From assembly GCF_000379605.1 (NCBI RefSeq), contig NZ_KB902580.1, positions 188-64,187 of the forward strand: 64,000 nucleotides of DNA, in the 5' to 3' direction. This stretch comes from Rhizobium giardinii bv. giardinii H152 (GTDB lineage: Bacteria > Pseudomonadota > Alphaproteobacteria > Rhizobiales > Rhizobiaceae). Shown here piece after piece: positions 1-8,363 of the stretch. The first letter of the stretch is position 1; every line of letters starts with the position of its first letter. Below the pieces are notes generated by a model. It had not been told where the DNA came from, ran no database searches, and saw only the letters and a list, made by a program, of their open reading frames with translations. Position numbers and translations under genes: made by a program.

Positions 1-143
1 TGCCATCGTTGGAAGCTCTACAAGGTTTCTTCATGATCCATCGGTGGCATGGTTCCTTGTGCAGCGCCACATAAACGACGCGAATCATCGGCTAGATGAA
101 GCTCGCAATTGACAACTTCCGGGCTGATGGTAGTCCTCGGGAC

Positions 144-521
144 ATGGGTATGTATCGAATCACATTGGCAAAAATGCTGGTTCTGCTTCGGTTGGTGATC
201 ATCGCATCACTGGCTGGATACTCATTGCCCGCTGCTTCGGCAGCAATGCATGGGCCGATGTCGACATCAACGACCGTCCAATCTGACGGCCACCACGAAA
301 TGACAAACGGCGAGCACGTCCATGGCGACGAAAGCGTCTCGCCGGATGACATGCAGAAAAATGCGAAGCAGGAGTGCTGTAAGGACTTCTGCGTGAGTTT
401 TGCGATTATCGCCGCGGCCGGTGTGGTCGGCGGACCCGTCGTGTCCTCCATCCGCGAATTCATCGACGACAACCATGTCGTCGGCGAACTCGTGCCGCTG
501 CATCGCCCCCCGAATATCTGA
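144..521 (+). CDS. Exported small His/Cys-containing protein of copper cluster
   Basis: Unassigned protein of about 125 residues at the head of a copper operon. A hydrophobic segment (about residues 8-30 from this start) followed by an AASA-A boundary looks like a cleavable signal peptide, so the product should be periplasmic. The mature part has a His-rich stretch (GHHEMTNGEHVHGD) and a CC...C cluster (QECCKDFC), which would suit metal binding. The frame is open further upstream to an ATG at 96 and there is another ATG at 150; 144 or 150 is preferred because it puts the hydrophobic segment at the N-terminus. It lies 90 bases before a lipoprotein gene on the same strand. A role in copper handling is inferred from neighbours and composition only. 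Confidence 0.7.
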   Translation: MGMYRITLAKMLVLLRLVIIASLAGYSLPAASAAMHGPMSTSTTVQSDGHHEMTNGEHVHGDESVSPDDMQKNAKQECCKDFCVSFAIIAAAGVVGGPVVSSIREFIDDNHVVGELVPLHRPPNI

Positions 522-611
522 ACAGGACACGCCCGTCCTTGCGGGTCTGAACGTGCGTAGGGGGGTGTCATTGCCCACTGCGCCGCTGCCTTCTCCTATT
601 CGGATTACACC

Positions 612-839
612 ATGAAACCTTTATTTCTGGTGGTTGCCCTGCCGCTTTTCGCAAGCGGTTGCGCTGCCACGTTGCCTCCTGAAGTCATTGCTTCCGGCGA
701 TCTTGCCGACCTGCCGGTCGATGTTCGCCCCGTCCGCTACCAAAGCCCCGTTTCGGGCTACACGCACCGCGTCCCGGTCGATCCCAAGCCGTGGCGAAAC
801 CAGAACGACGCGCAGGCGCCAGACGGAGGCGCGTCATGA
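612..839 (+). CDS. Small lipoprotein of copper operon
   Basis: Seventy-five-residue protein with a classic lipoprotein signal: Lys near the N-terminus, a short hydrophobic core and the lipobox FASGC with Cys at residue 17. It should be anchored in the membrane facing the periplasm. The remainder is Pro/Val rich and has no recognisable domain. Its stop codon overlaps the ATG at 836 of the TolC-like gene (ATGA), so the two are probably translationally coupled. An accessory role to the outer membrane channel is inferred from this coupling; the function itself is unknown. Confidence 0.75.
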   Translation: MKPLFLVVALPLFASGCAATLPPEVIASGDLADLPVDVRPVRYQSPVSGYTHRVPVDPKPWRNQNDAQAPDGGAS

Positions 840-2299
840 CGATCAGTAAAATGAAAGTCGTGGCGACTGTTGCGCTCCCGCTTATTCTCGGTGGATGCGT
901 CTCGGCGGCGGAGTATTCCCAGAAGAACTCCGGATTCTCGTCCGTATCCAGCAAAACCGCAGAAGCGACCGGAAAAGACGCGATCTGGATTCAGAACCGC
1001 CGCGATGCCCAGGCCGTCTCGGGCAGGGTCAAGACGTTGCTGGCGAGGAAGAGCGTCGACGTCGAGACAGCGGTGCAGGTCGCCCTCCTCAACAACAAGG
1101 GCCTCCAGGCAGCCTATGCCGACCTTGGCGACTCGGCTGCAAATGCCTGGCAGTCCACCATGTTGGTGAACCCGACGGTCGAGGTGGGGTTGATCGGCAT
1201 TGGTACGCCAGGGCTTGAAGCATTCAAGACCGTCGAAGGCGTGATCGCCACCAACCTCCTGGCGCTGGCCACCCATGAACGGAACGTCGAGATCGCCGAT
1301 ACCGAGTTTCGCAAGGCCCAGCTCAACGCGACCCTGGGCACCTTGCAACTGGCCGCTGACACCCGGCGTGCGTGGATCAACGCCGTGGCCGCATGGGAGA
1401 CGGTTTCCCAACTCAACCAGGCGCAGGCGGCGGCAGACGCGGCCTCGGACCTTGCACAAAAACTCGGCGAAACGGGTGCGCTGACCAAGGGCGGCCAGGC
1501 CCGTGAGCACGTCTTCTATGCCGAATTGGCGGGTCAGACGGCAAAGGCCCGGCTAGAGGCCCGCCTCGCGAAAGAAGAGCTGACACGGCTCATGGGACTT
1601 TGGGGATCGGACATCGATTACCAGATTCCCAATCGCCTGGCACAGCTTCCGAAGGGTTTGATCAAGCGAGACCTAATCGAGGCGGAGGCCCTGCAACGGC
1701 GCGTTGACCTGCAGATGGCCAAGCTCGATCTCGAAGCCAAGGCCAAGTCCTACAACCTAACGGAAGCGACGCGGTATGTGACCGACCTCGAAATCCTGAC
1801 GGGGTTCGAGACTGAACGTGAATTGGAGGACGGCGAGAAGAACGTCGACACGACCGGCAACGTCGCGCTGGAGTTCGTCATCCCGATCTTCGACAGCGGC
1901 AAGGCCCGAATGCGGAAAGGCGAGCTGGCCTACATGCGCGCTGCCAATCTGCTCGCAGAGAAAGCGGTGAACGTCCGCTCGGAGGCGCGGTCCGCCTACC
2001 AGGCCTATCGCTCGAACTACGATATCGCCCGACACTACCGTAACAGCGTTGTACCGCTGCGGACGAAGATCGAGGAAGAGTCCCTCCTCACCTACAATGG
2101 CATGATCACCAACACGTTCGAACTGCTCGCCGACAGCCGAGAGAAGGTCAACTCGATCCTCCTCGCCGTCAATGCAAAACGCGATTTCTGGCTGGCCGAA
2201 GCCAATCTCGCGCCTGCCATTTATGGCGGCGGCGCGGGAGCAGCCGGTGGCGAAACGGAAGTCGCGGCGGCTGCCGAAAGCGGCGGCGGTGGTCACTAG
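836..2299 (+). CDS. TolC-like outer membrane efflux lipoprotein
   Basis: Outer membrane channel of the TolC/OEP family (487 residues), the outer part of tripartite efflux. The start at 836 is chosen because it overlaps the preceding stop as ATGA and gives a lipoprotein signal ending in the lipobox LGGC, as in NodT/CusC-type lipidated channels; an upstream in-frame start at 791 would bury it. The body has the family pattern of long Ala/Glu/Arg-rich helices in two related halves (VALLNNKGLQAAYADLG near the start of the first, VNVRSEARSAYQAYR in the second). The C-terminus is Gly/Ala rich. No membrane-fusion protein or RND pump is adjacent, so the partner must be elsewhere. Copper or small-molecule export is inferred from the oxidase, cupredoxin and CusF genes downstream. 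Confidence 0.88.
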   Translation: MTISKMKVVATVALPLILGGCVSAAEYSQKNSGFSSVSSKTAEATGKDAIWIQNRRDAQAVSGRVKTLLARKSVDVETAVQVALLNNKGLQAAYADLGDSAANAWQSTMLVNPTVEVGLIGIGTPGLEAFKTVEGVIATNLLALATHERNVEIADTEFRKAQLNATLGTLQLAADTRRAWINAVAAWETVSQLNQAQAAADAASDLAQKLGETGALTKGGQAREHVFYAELAGQTAKARLEARLAKEELTRLMGLWGSDIDYQIPNRLAQLPKGLIKRDLIEAEALQRRVDLQMAKLDLEAKAKSYNLTEATRYVTDLEILTGFETERELEDGEKNVDTTGNVALEFVIPIFDSGKARMRKGELAYMRAANLLAEKAVNVRSEARSAYQAYRSNYDIARHYRNSVVPLRTKIEEESLLTYNGMITNTFELLADSREKVNSILLAVNAKRDFWLAEANLAPAIYGGGAGAAGGETEVAAAAESGGGGH

Positions 2300-2313
2300 G
2301 AAAGGACACAGAC

Positions 2314-3663
2314 ATGTTCAACAGAAGACAGATACTCGGTGCGAGCGCTGCCCTGGTTTCGACCGCCGCCTGGGCGAAGACCTCCAACATGGGTCTGCCT
2401 GAGGCTGCCATCATGGAAACCGCCGAGACGCAGACACCTGTCCGGCCCTCATCGGGGCCGGATTACACCCCGGTCGTAACTCTGAACGGCTGGACGCTAC
2501 CGCATCGGATGAACAACGGCGTCAAGGAATTCCACCTTGTTGCGGAGCCCGTTGAGCGTGAAATGGCTGAAGGCATGACAGCCCACCTCTGGGGCTACAA
2601 CGGCCAGTCGCCGGGACCGACCATCGAGGCGGTCGAAGGCGACCGGGTCCGCATCTTCGTCACCAACAAGCTGCCGGAACACACCACCATCCACTGGCAC
2701 GGCATGATCCTGCCGTCCGGGATGGATGGCGTCGGGGGGCTGTCGCAACCGCACATCCCCGTCGGCAAGACCTTCGTCTACGAGTTCGATCTCGTGAAAT
2801 CGGGCACCTTCATGTACCACCCGCATTCGGACGAAATGGTTCAGATGGCCATGGGCATGATGGGGATGTTCATCATCCACCCGAAGGACGAGAAGTTCAT
2901 GCCGGTCGACCGGGACTTCGTATTCCTGCTGAGCGCCTACGACATCGATCCCGGCACATACGTTCCGCGCATCATGGAAATGACGGACTTCAACCTCTGG
3001 GCCTGGAACAGCCGCATCTTCCCAGACATCAGCCCGCTTGTGGTCTCCAAGGATGACAGGGTGAGGGTCCGGGTGGGCAATCTCACCATGACCAACCATC
3101 CGATCCACATGCACGGCTACGACTTCGAGGTCACCTGCACGGACGGCGGCTGGGTGCGGCCGGAAGCCCGCTGGCCGGAAGTCAGCATCGACATTCCGGT
3201 CGGCGCGATGCGGGCCTACGAGTTCGACGCCAAATACGTCGGTGACTGGGCGATCCATTGCCACAAGTCGCACCATACGATGAACGCCATGGGGCACGAC
3301 ATCCCGACATTTATCGGCGTCGACAAGAAACAGGTCACGGAAAAGATCAGGAAACTACGGCCTGAATACATGCCGATGGGGACCGCCGGTATGGCCGACA
3401 TGGGCGAGATGGAAATGGAAATTCCGGAGAACACCGTTGCGATGATGACTGGATGGGGACCGCATGGTCCCATCGAGATGGGCGGCATGTTCTCTGTCGT
3501 CAAGGTCCGAGAGGGGATCGCGGCCGACGACTACACCGATCCCGGCTGGTACGAAAACCCACCCGGCACGCAAGCCTGGGAGTGGACGGGTGAACTTCCC
3601 GACACGACCAAGGCCAAGGATGCCAAAACCCAGATCACGCCCAAGCCCATGAAGCACGGCTGA
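2314..3663 (+). CDS. Multicopper oxidase (copper resistance)
   Basis: Periplasmic multicopper oxidase of 449 residues, of the kind that oxidises Cu(I) or phenolic substrates with reduction of O2. An N-terminal RRQILGASAA segment suggests Tat export. All four copper-ligand clusters are visible: HWHG at 127-130, HPH at 169-171, HPIHMHG at 262-268 and HCHKSHH at 315-321 with a Met at 326 as likely axial ligand of the type 1 copper. The C-terminal part is Met-rich (GMADMGEMEMEIPE), as in copper-detoxifying members. A Shine-Dalgarno-like AAAGGA precedes the ATG. It sits 14 bases after the TolC-like gene and before cupredoxin and CusF-like genes, which supports copper tolerance as the role. Confidence 0.93.
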   Translation: MFNRRQILGASAALVSTAAWAKTSNMGLPEAAIMETAETQTPVRPSSGPDYTPVVTLNGWTLPHRMNNGVKEFHLVAEPVEREMAEGMTAHLWGYNGQSPGPTIEAVEGDRVRIFVTNKLPEHTTIHWHGMILPSGMDGVGGLSQPHIPVGKTFVYEFDLVKSGTFMYHPHSDEMVQMAMGMMGMFIIHPKDEKFMPVDRDFVFLLSAYDIDPGTYVPRIMEMTDFNLWAWNSRIFPDISPLVVSKDDRVRVRVGNLTMTNHPIHMHGYDFEVTCTDGGWVRPEARWPEVSIDIPVGAMRAYEFDAKYVGDWAIHCHKSHHTMNAMGHDIPTFIGVDKKQVTEKIRKLRPEYMPMGTAGMADMGEMEMEIPENTVAMMTGWGPHGPIEMGGMFSVVKVREGIAADDYTDPGWYENPPGTQAWEWTGELPDTTKAKDAKTQITPKPMKHG

Positions 3664-3695
3664 TCTCATCTTCCAACCAACCAAAGGACTGAATC

Positions 3696-4175
3696 ATGAA
3701 GACTGCAATTATCGCATTATTCCTCGCGGCGCTCGCTTCCCCTGCCCTTGCCTCCGGTTCACACGCTGGTGGTCACGGCGAGGCCATGGCTGTCGGTGAG
3801 CCCGGCAAGAAGGCTCAGGCCACCCAGACCGTCCGCGTGTCCATGAAGGAGACGGACGACGGCAAGATGATCTTCACGCCGAACACCTTCAAGGTCCGCA
3901 AAGGTCAGACCATCGTCTTCTCCATCAAGAACGCGGGCGAACTGGACCACGAGTTCGTGCTCGACCAGGAAGACAAGATCATGGAGCACAAGGCCGTGAT
4001 GGAGAAGTTCCCGGAAATGGAACACGACGATCCGAACGCGATCCGTCTGGCTGCCGGAAAGTCGGGCGAGATAGTCTGGAAGTTCACCAACGACGGGACG
4101 TTCAAGATCGCCTGCCTCGTTCCCGGCCACTACGACGCCGGAATGCATGGCGACGTCACCGTGGCCAAGAAGTGA
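3696..4175 (+). CDS. Periplasmic cupredoxin
   Basis: Type 1 copper protein (plastocyanin/azurin-like fold), 159 residues with signal peptide (residues 1-19, cut near ALAS). Likely ligands are H85 (in ELDHEF), C140, H145 and M150 (IACLVPGHYDAGM), the usual His-Cys-His-Met set. A His/Gly-rich segment follows the signal peptide (GSHAGGHGEA). It probably carries electrons or copper for the upstream multicopper oxidase, from which it is separated by 32 bases; AAAGGA stands ahead of the ATG. The family is widespread in copper-resistance loci of rhizobia; the exact partner is inferred. Confidence 0.9.
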   Translation: MKTAIIALFLAALASPALASGSHAGGHGEAMAVGEPGKKAQATQTVRVSMKETDDGKMIFTPNTFKVRKGQTIVFSIKNAGELDHEFVLDQEDKIMEHKAVMEKFPEMEHDDPNAIRLAAGKSGEIVWKFTNDGTFKIACLVPGHYDAGMHGDVTVAKK

Positions 4176-4196
4176 TCCCAACAAGGAGATAAGACA

Positions 4197-4481
4197 ATGA
4201 GATCAGTTTTCGCACTTGCAGCGACCACCTTGGTTGCAACCGCCCTCGCCTCCGGCGCTTTCGCGGCGGAATTCACCAAGGGCACCGTCAAGAAAGTCGA
4301 CGCCAAGGCAAAGAAAGTCACACTCATTCATGAGGAACTGAAGGACCTTGAAATGCCTGCCATGACGATGGTGTTCCGCGTTAAAGACGACGCGATGCTT
4401 CAAAAGCTCAAGGAAGGCGCGAGCATCGAGTTCGTCGCAGAGCGCGTCGAGGGCAAGCTGACCGTCACGGAAATCAAGTAG
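4197..4481 (+). CDS. CusF-like periplasmic copper chaperone
   Basis: Ninety-four residues: signal peptide (1-23, ending AFAA) and a single small beta-barrel domain of the CusF/EcCusF type. H45 and the Met residues at 53, 56 and 58 (HEELKDLEMPAMTMVF) match the His-Met-Met copper site of CusF, but the CusF Trp is not evident. It should bind Cu(I)/Ag(I) in the periplasm and deliver it to an efflux or oxidase partner. An AAGGAG stands ahead of the ATG and the gene closes the copper operon, 21 bases after the cupredoxin. Confidence 0.9.
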   Translation: MRSVFALAATTLVATALASGAFAAEFTKGTVKKVDAKAKKVTLIHEELKDLEMPAMTMVFRVKDDAMLQKLKEGASIEFVAERVEGKLTVTEIK

Positions 4482-4500
4482 TCCGATATCGTCGGATAAT

Positions 4501-4526
4501 GCACGCGGCGTCTAACGGCCGCGTGC
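4501..4526 (+). terminator. Hairpin after copper operon
   Basis: GCACGCGGC and GCCGCGTGC form a perfect 9-bp stem with an 8-base loop, 20 bases after the CusF-like stop. A smaller hairpin (TCCGA/TCGGA) lies just before it at 4482-4496. There is no T-run, so this may be a transcript-end stabiliser or Rho-dependent site rather than a true intrinsic terminator. Confidence 0.45.
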
Positions 4527-5040
4527 GACACCCCCATTTACCGAGAGAAAGCGGCCTCGGTCGACCGCCAGATCTCGGAACCCAACTCCCCTTTAAGCGA
4601 CGAGCATGACATCTTCACTCAGCGCCCATTGGACGCCGCGCGGGAAATCCGTTCAGTTCTTTCGCGATTTGTCGCTTTCGCATCCACTCGCCAATCTCCT
4701 GTTTGGTGGCAGCGGGGGGCAAAAATCGGACTACAGACTGCTATCATACGAAGATTAAGCATCCCACAGGGTGACGAAATTCACCTGAGAATCGGTCTTT
4801 CATCGACTTAAACAGCTTCGAACTAGCGGCCCGTTGGTGGTCAATGGAGCCTGTTGAAAAGCAGGCCCGTTGGGCGCAGGAATATCCCTTTTCAAAACAA
4901 GTCTTTCATTCGATTTCCGAGATAAATACTAGGATCTGTTGCCCGGAGAATTTCGAAAACGAGGCGGATTCTTGGCGGCAGCGCTTGATACGGAGGGCAA
5001 TACAATGTCAACCATAAATCCGGCGTTATCCAGGACATGC
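4527..5040. other. No gene recognised
   Basis: About 510 bases between the copper operon and a small minus-strand gene. The only longer open frame (4629-4811) has no ribosome binding site and low-complexity coding character. No promoter or repeat was convincing. Confidence 0.5.
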
Positions 5041-5235
5041 TTAGTGTAGCGTGGCTCGCGGTCGGTCGGATAGCTCCTTCGATATCAGGCCGCTAAGGGC
5101 AACTAGAATTTCTTCAGTTGACCAGCCACAGCTGACTGCTTGGTCGACGATCTGGTGAAACGTGTCTTCCAGAGACTCCTGGCATTCCGCCAGGCGCTCT
5201 GCCGAGAGTACAATTTGGCGCGGTTCGGATCTCAT
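5041..5235 (-). CDS. Small conserved-looking protein, paralogue of 6974-7228
   Basis: Sixty-four-residue acidic, probably all-helical protein of unknown function. The start is at the internal ATG (MRSEPRQIV) because GAGGA lies 9 bases upstream of it; the frame itself is open to 5280. The core CQESLEDTFHQIVDQA...GWSTEEILVAL resembles the product at 6974-7228 (CQADMERLMRQIITEA...GWGSIEALNAM): same CQ, QI, A, GW and E-x-L-x-A spacing. The shared pattern suggests one small family duplicated on this replicon. No signal peptide or membrane segment. Confidence 0.6.
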   Translation of the reverse strand: MRSEPRQIVLSAERLAECQESLEDTFHQIVDQAVSCGWSTEEILVALSGLISKELSDRPRATLH

Positions 5236-5316
5236 CACGTCAGTTCCTCGCGTTCCCAGCCTAACCCCTTCGGTCAGCAATTGTTCCTATGCTCAAACCA
5301 CGAATAACATGGATAA

Positions 5317-6087
5317 TCGTCGGGCTTTATTGGCGATGCTGAGCTGGAGCATTTCCCGATCAATTTCGAAAGTATCACCGGCAGCGATCATGCCGACAGA
5401 CTGACGGGCGACAGCGGTAACAGCATGCTCTTCGGCGGGGCCGGCAGCGACTTGATCCAGGGAGGCACGGGTGCCGACACGCTGATCGGTGGTGAGGGCA
5501 CGGACCGACTACAGCGGGTCTTTGGCTGCGGTCCAGCTTGTTCTTGGTGGCGCGTCTTCCGGTGGAGACGCTGCAGGCGACCAACTGTCGCAGTTCGAGA
5601 ACCCGAACGGCTCCGCGTTCGACGACATCTTGCTCGGTGACGCCGCCGTCAACGCGTTGAACGGTGGGAGGGGCAACGACATCTTGGTCGGCGGTGCCGG
5701 CGCCGACGTTGTCGACGGCGGCACAGGCTTGGATGTCGCCTCCTACTCCAACGCCACTGCCGGGCCAAGCGTCCATCTGACCAATACGGCAGCCAACACA
5801 GGTGATGCCCGAGGCGACGCCTTTATCTCGATTGACCAGTTGAGGGGCTCCGCCTTCGCCGACGCCTTGACCGCGGATGCCGAACGGCGGCGAGGGCATG
5901 GGGCGGCTGCAATGCACGAACGAATACAAGCTCAAGCCGATCGACAGCGGCGGCAACGCCATCTCGGGCTAGTGCGGGCGACGACCTACTTCTGGGTGGC
6001 GCGGGTGCTAACGCGCTGAACGGTAGGGTATTCCCCAGCTTCAGTGGCGGTAGGGAGGGACTGCTAGAAATCCTTGTACCCGTTTAG
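5317..6087 (+). pseudogene. RTX (hemolysin-type Ca-binding) repeat protein remnant
   Basis: Three consecutive frames together encode degenerate calcium-binding nonapeptide repeats: [20 protein letters not shown] (from 5434), then [20 protein letters not shown] in a second frame (about 5658-5720), then [15 protein letters not shown] in a third (about 5980-6025). Frameshifts fall near 5510 and again after about 5870. There is no start codon (a stop precedes 5317) and no secretion signal. Intact RTX proteins are exported by type I secretion and fold on calcium outside the cell; this copy is a fragment of one and cannot make a full product. Confidence 0.8.
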
Positions 6088-6195
6088 CGCCCGCCCTGGA
6101 AGACTTGGCGAACGCCGTCAACCAGTGGGTTGACCGATGGTCCCTCGCTGGTGAGTATGGCCGCGACGTTATGCTCGCACACTTCAGGAGAACTC

Positions 6196-6567
6196 ATGTT
6201 TGACCACGTCGCATTCGGAGTTAGCGACTATGCAGCGAGCAAAACGTTTTTTCTCAAGGCACTCGAACCGCTCGGCGTAGCTGTTGTTCTGGAGGGGCCT
6301 CTCGGTGTCGAGCTTAGCCCAAAGGGTGGTGAGGCGTCATTGTGCATGTGCCAGACCGAGGAGAAGCCGGCGCATCTTCACTTAGCGTTCACCGCGCAGA
6401 ACCGCCAGCAAGTCGAAGCTTTCTATCGCGCGGCTCTGGAGGCGGGTGGCAGAGACAATGGAGCGCCTGGTCTGCGCCCGCACTACCATGCGAACTACTA
6501 TGCGGCTTTCGTTATTGGTCCGGACGGGCACAACATCGAAGTGGTTTGCCACAAACCCGAGGCCTAA
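6196..6567 (+). CDS. VOC (glyoxalase/bleomycin resistance) family protein
   Basis: Single-domain vicinal-oxygen-chelate protein of 123 residues. AGGAG ends 5 bases before the ATG at 6196, so this start is preferred over the in-frame one at 6130. The likely metal ligands are His4 in FDHVAF, the His pair in AHLHLAF and the Glu in NIEVVCH near the C-terminus; the order is that of glyoxalase I-like and lactoylglutathione lyase-like proteins. The substrate cannot be told. It stands alone between the RTX remnant and a small gene. Cytoplasmic. Confidence 0.85.
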   Translation: MFDHVAFGVSDYAASKTFFLKALEPLGVAVVLEGPLGVELSPKGGEASLCMCQTEEKPAHLHLAFTAQNRQQVEAFYRAALEAGGRDNGAPGLRPHYHANYYAAFVIGPDGHNIEVVCHKPEA

Positions 6568-6973
6568 CTCTTCCAAAAAGGCTCATAAAATGGTTCGCCA
6601 CTACAGCGAGCGTCAGGCGTGCCCTAATCAAAGCCAGCGCATGCGGGGCGGCATTTTTCTCGCGTTCCGTCGCGAGGCAAGGATCGTCATCGACCTGTCA
6701 CAAACAAGGTTCACGTGCGAGATTTAGGAATAAAGTCGCTAGGCACGTGTTAGGCCTCGAATTTGGCTGGGTCCGCTGCTTGGTAAGCGCCGTCAGCGCG
6801 CTCACGTTTGCATCGGAAGACGTAGACCCTGATCGGGTCACTCAAAAGCTCAGAGATTTCGCGTGGCGCCAGATTTCCCCATGCGTCTTCGGGCGCCCCG
6901 CCCGATGAACCGGGCGCGGTGCATGGAACATTCGACAGCATTGGAAGTTCAACATTCGAAGGAGAATGCTGCG
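6568..6973. other. No gene recognised
   Basis: About 400 bases after the VOC gene. Overlapping frames here have neither a ribosome binding site nor family-like residues. It should hold the promoter of the small gene at 6974. Confidence 0.45.
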
Positions 6974-7228
6974 ATGATTGAAGGGGTCGAACATTCCGCC
7001 AGTGGGCCGGATCGGGAAGTCGAGTGCCAAGCAGACATGGAGCGGCTGATGCGGCAAATCATCACCGAGGCGAACATGCAGGGATGGGGTTCGATTGAAG
7101 CATTGAACGCCATGGAGGTTGTGCTGAGAAAGCTCCATTTAACCTACGCCGAGGATCCAGGGCCAGGAAGCGCACCGCTCGTAAGCGAGCTGGATCCCTC
7201 CAGTGACGCGAACAATGGAGCTCCCTAG
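6974..7228 (+). CDS. Small protein, paralogue of 5041-5235
   Basis: Eighty-four-residue protein of unknown function. The start is the ATG at 6974 because AAGGAG lies 9 bases upstream, although the frame is open to 6863. Residues 14-60 (CQADMERLMRQIITEA...GWGSIEALNAMEVVL) are probably helical and share CQ, QI, A and GW spacing with the minus-strand gene at 5041-5235. The C-terminal tail is Pro/Ser/Asp rich and likely disordered. No membrane segment or known domain. Confidence 0.6.
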   Translation: MIEGVEHSASGPDREVECQADMERLMRQIITEANMQGWGSIEALNAMEVVLRKLHLTYAEDPGPGSAPLVSELDPSSDANNGAP

Positions 7229-7484
7229 CGCTCCTTTCCTCCAACAGGGCTGCTGCGGTCTCTGCGCCGTTAAAGGGCCTGCGGAAATTCGAGACGTCGA
7301 CGAGAACCATCCGACCGAACCGCCAATACGCGACCATCCCCGATTTCCAACGGTTTCCGGCTAACCTCGGCTAGAAAGTACGGATACCAAGCACTTCCGA
7401 AGTCGGCCGACGCGCCCGAAACTCCGTTGGAAGGCGCGCACTGCGGGCGTTGCTAACTAGGATCAGCAGTTCTATAGCTGGGAT

Positions 7485-7568
7485 TTAGCCGGCCAACATG
7501 AATACGGCCGCCCAGAATAGGCAGGACAGTTCACCTGCGACCAAAAATCCAATGATGGGGTCGTTCAT
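7485..7568 (-). CDS. 27-residue putative membrane peptide
   Basis: Very short frame MNDPIIGFLVAGELSCLFW... ending FMLAG and a TAA. A strong GAGGAG lies 6 bases upstream of the ATG on the minus strand, and nearly the whole peptide is one hydrophobic helix. These two features together make it more than a chance frame. No known family is recognised; size and layout recall the small single-helix subunits that sit in membrane complexes. No companion gene is adjacent. Confidence 0.5.
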   Translation of the reverse strand: MNDPIIGFLVAGELSCLFWAAVFMLAG

Positions 7569-8074
7569 GAGATCCTCCTCGGGCAACCTCCATTGCCCTG
7601 TGGCGACTTTAAGGCACGTCAGCAGTCTGCGCTACCCCTGATTTTAAGCGCCGACCGCCTTCGACGGACACTCGAAGCCTGTCACGTTGCGCACACGAGC
7701 ATTTCCACTCCATTTGATTTTTGACAGTTCACAACGGTTCCGGCCCGCGTCTCCCAGTCCGATCACGGTAGCCAAGCGCCCTGGACAGCGGCGTGAAGCC
7801 GGAAACCATCAAATGCTGGGACTGAACACCTAGCCCCAGACTGTTGTGCGCAGGAATTTGCAACTGAGCCTTCGGGCAAATGAGTGGGGTGAGAGTGAAG
7901 TCCATCACGGCGCTTTTCACGCGCCAGACGATGGTGAATGGACTTTTGTATAAGCACACACTAAATTTTGATCCGCTGTTACCTAGGCTGAAACCGGAAC
8001 GGCACTCATAGCGATTGTATTTTTGCATCCATTATTGAGCGGATTTTTAGGCTTCTTGCTTAGAGGCTGAGCTG
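7569..8074. other. Non-coding stretch ending in a terminator
   Basis: About 500 bases with no convincing gene on either strand. It ends in a strong plus-strand intrinsic terminator at 8075-8110, so a plus-strand transcript without a recognisable CDS may end here; a small RNA is possible. No known RNA family was recognised. Confidence 0.35.
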
Positions 8075-8110
8075 AACCCGTCACTCTACTGTGACGGGTT
8101 TTCTTTCCTT
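8075..8110 (+). terminator. Intrinsic terminator
   Basis: AACCCGTCAC (8075-8084) and GTGACGGGTT (8091-8100) form a perfect 10-bp stem with a 6-base loop, followed by the pyrimidine tail TTCTTTCCTT. The T-rich side is on the plus strand only, so it ends plus-strand transcription, although no plus-strand gene is seen directly upstream. Confidence 0.8.
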
Positions 8111-8122
8111 CGTTGTTTCCGG

Positions 8123-8275
8123 ATGCGCCTGCTCGAGATTATTGCGGCCAAGAAGGAGACATTGAAGCCGCAGAAGGGCAAGGGCAAGACAGTGTTTTCG
8201 TCGTCGCCGAGCAATGTCGTCAACATCATGGATACCTTGTGCTCGAGCGCATTGAGCCGTGCCTGGCGCTTCTGA
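8123..8275 (+). pseudogene. Ku C-terminal remnant
   Basis: The frame RLLEIIAAKKETLKPQKGKG, then SPSNVVNIMDTL, followed by a divergent tail and TGA, matches the C-terminal end of bacterial Ku (helical arm, Lys-rich linker and the closing SNVVNLMDAL-like motif). The Ku core domain is absent: a terminator lies directly upstream. Bacterial Ku binds DNA ends and recruits LigD, whose gene lies 1.6 kb away. This looks like what remains of a ku gene once linked to ligD. A functional Ku would have to be encoded elsewhere. Confidence 0.65.
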
Positions 8276-8363
8276 AGCCGGTCTCGCCAAACGGCCCGGA
8301 ATGGGCGTAAGAACGGAAATGGTTCTCAGTATGACGCTACCGTGTTTTGTAAAAACCCGGCCC

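Noticed and set aside
4629..4811. 60-codon plus-strand frame after the copper operon
   Set aside because: No ribosome binding site, no protein-like pattern.
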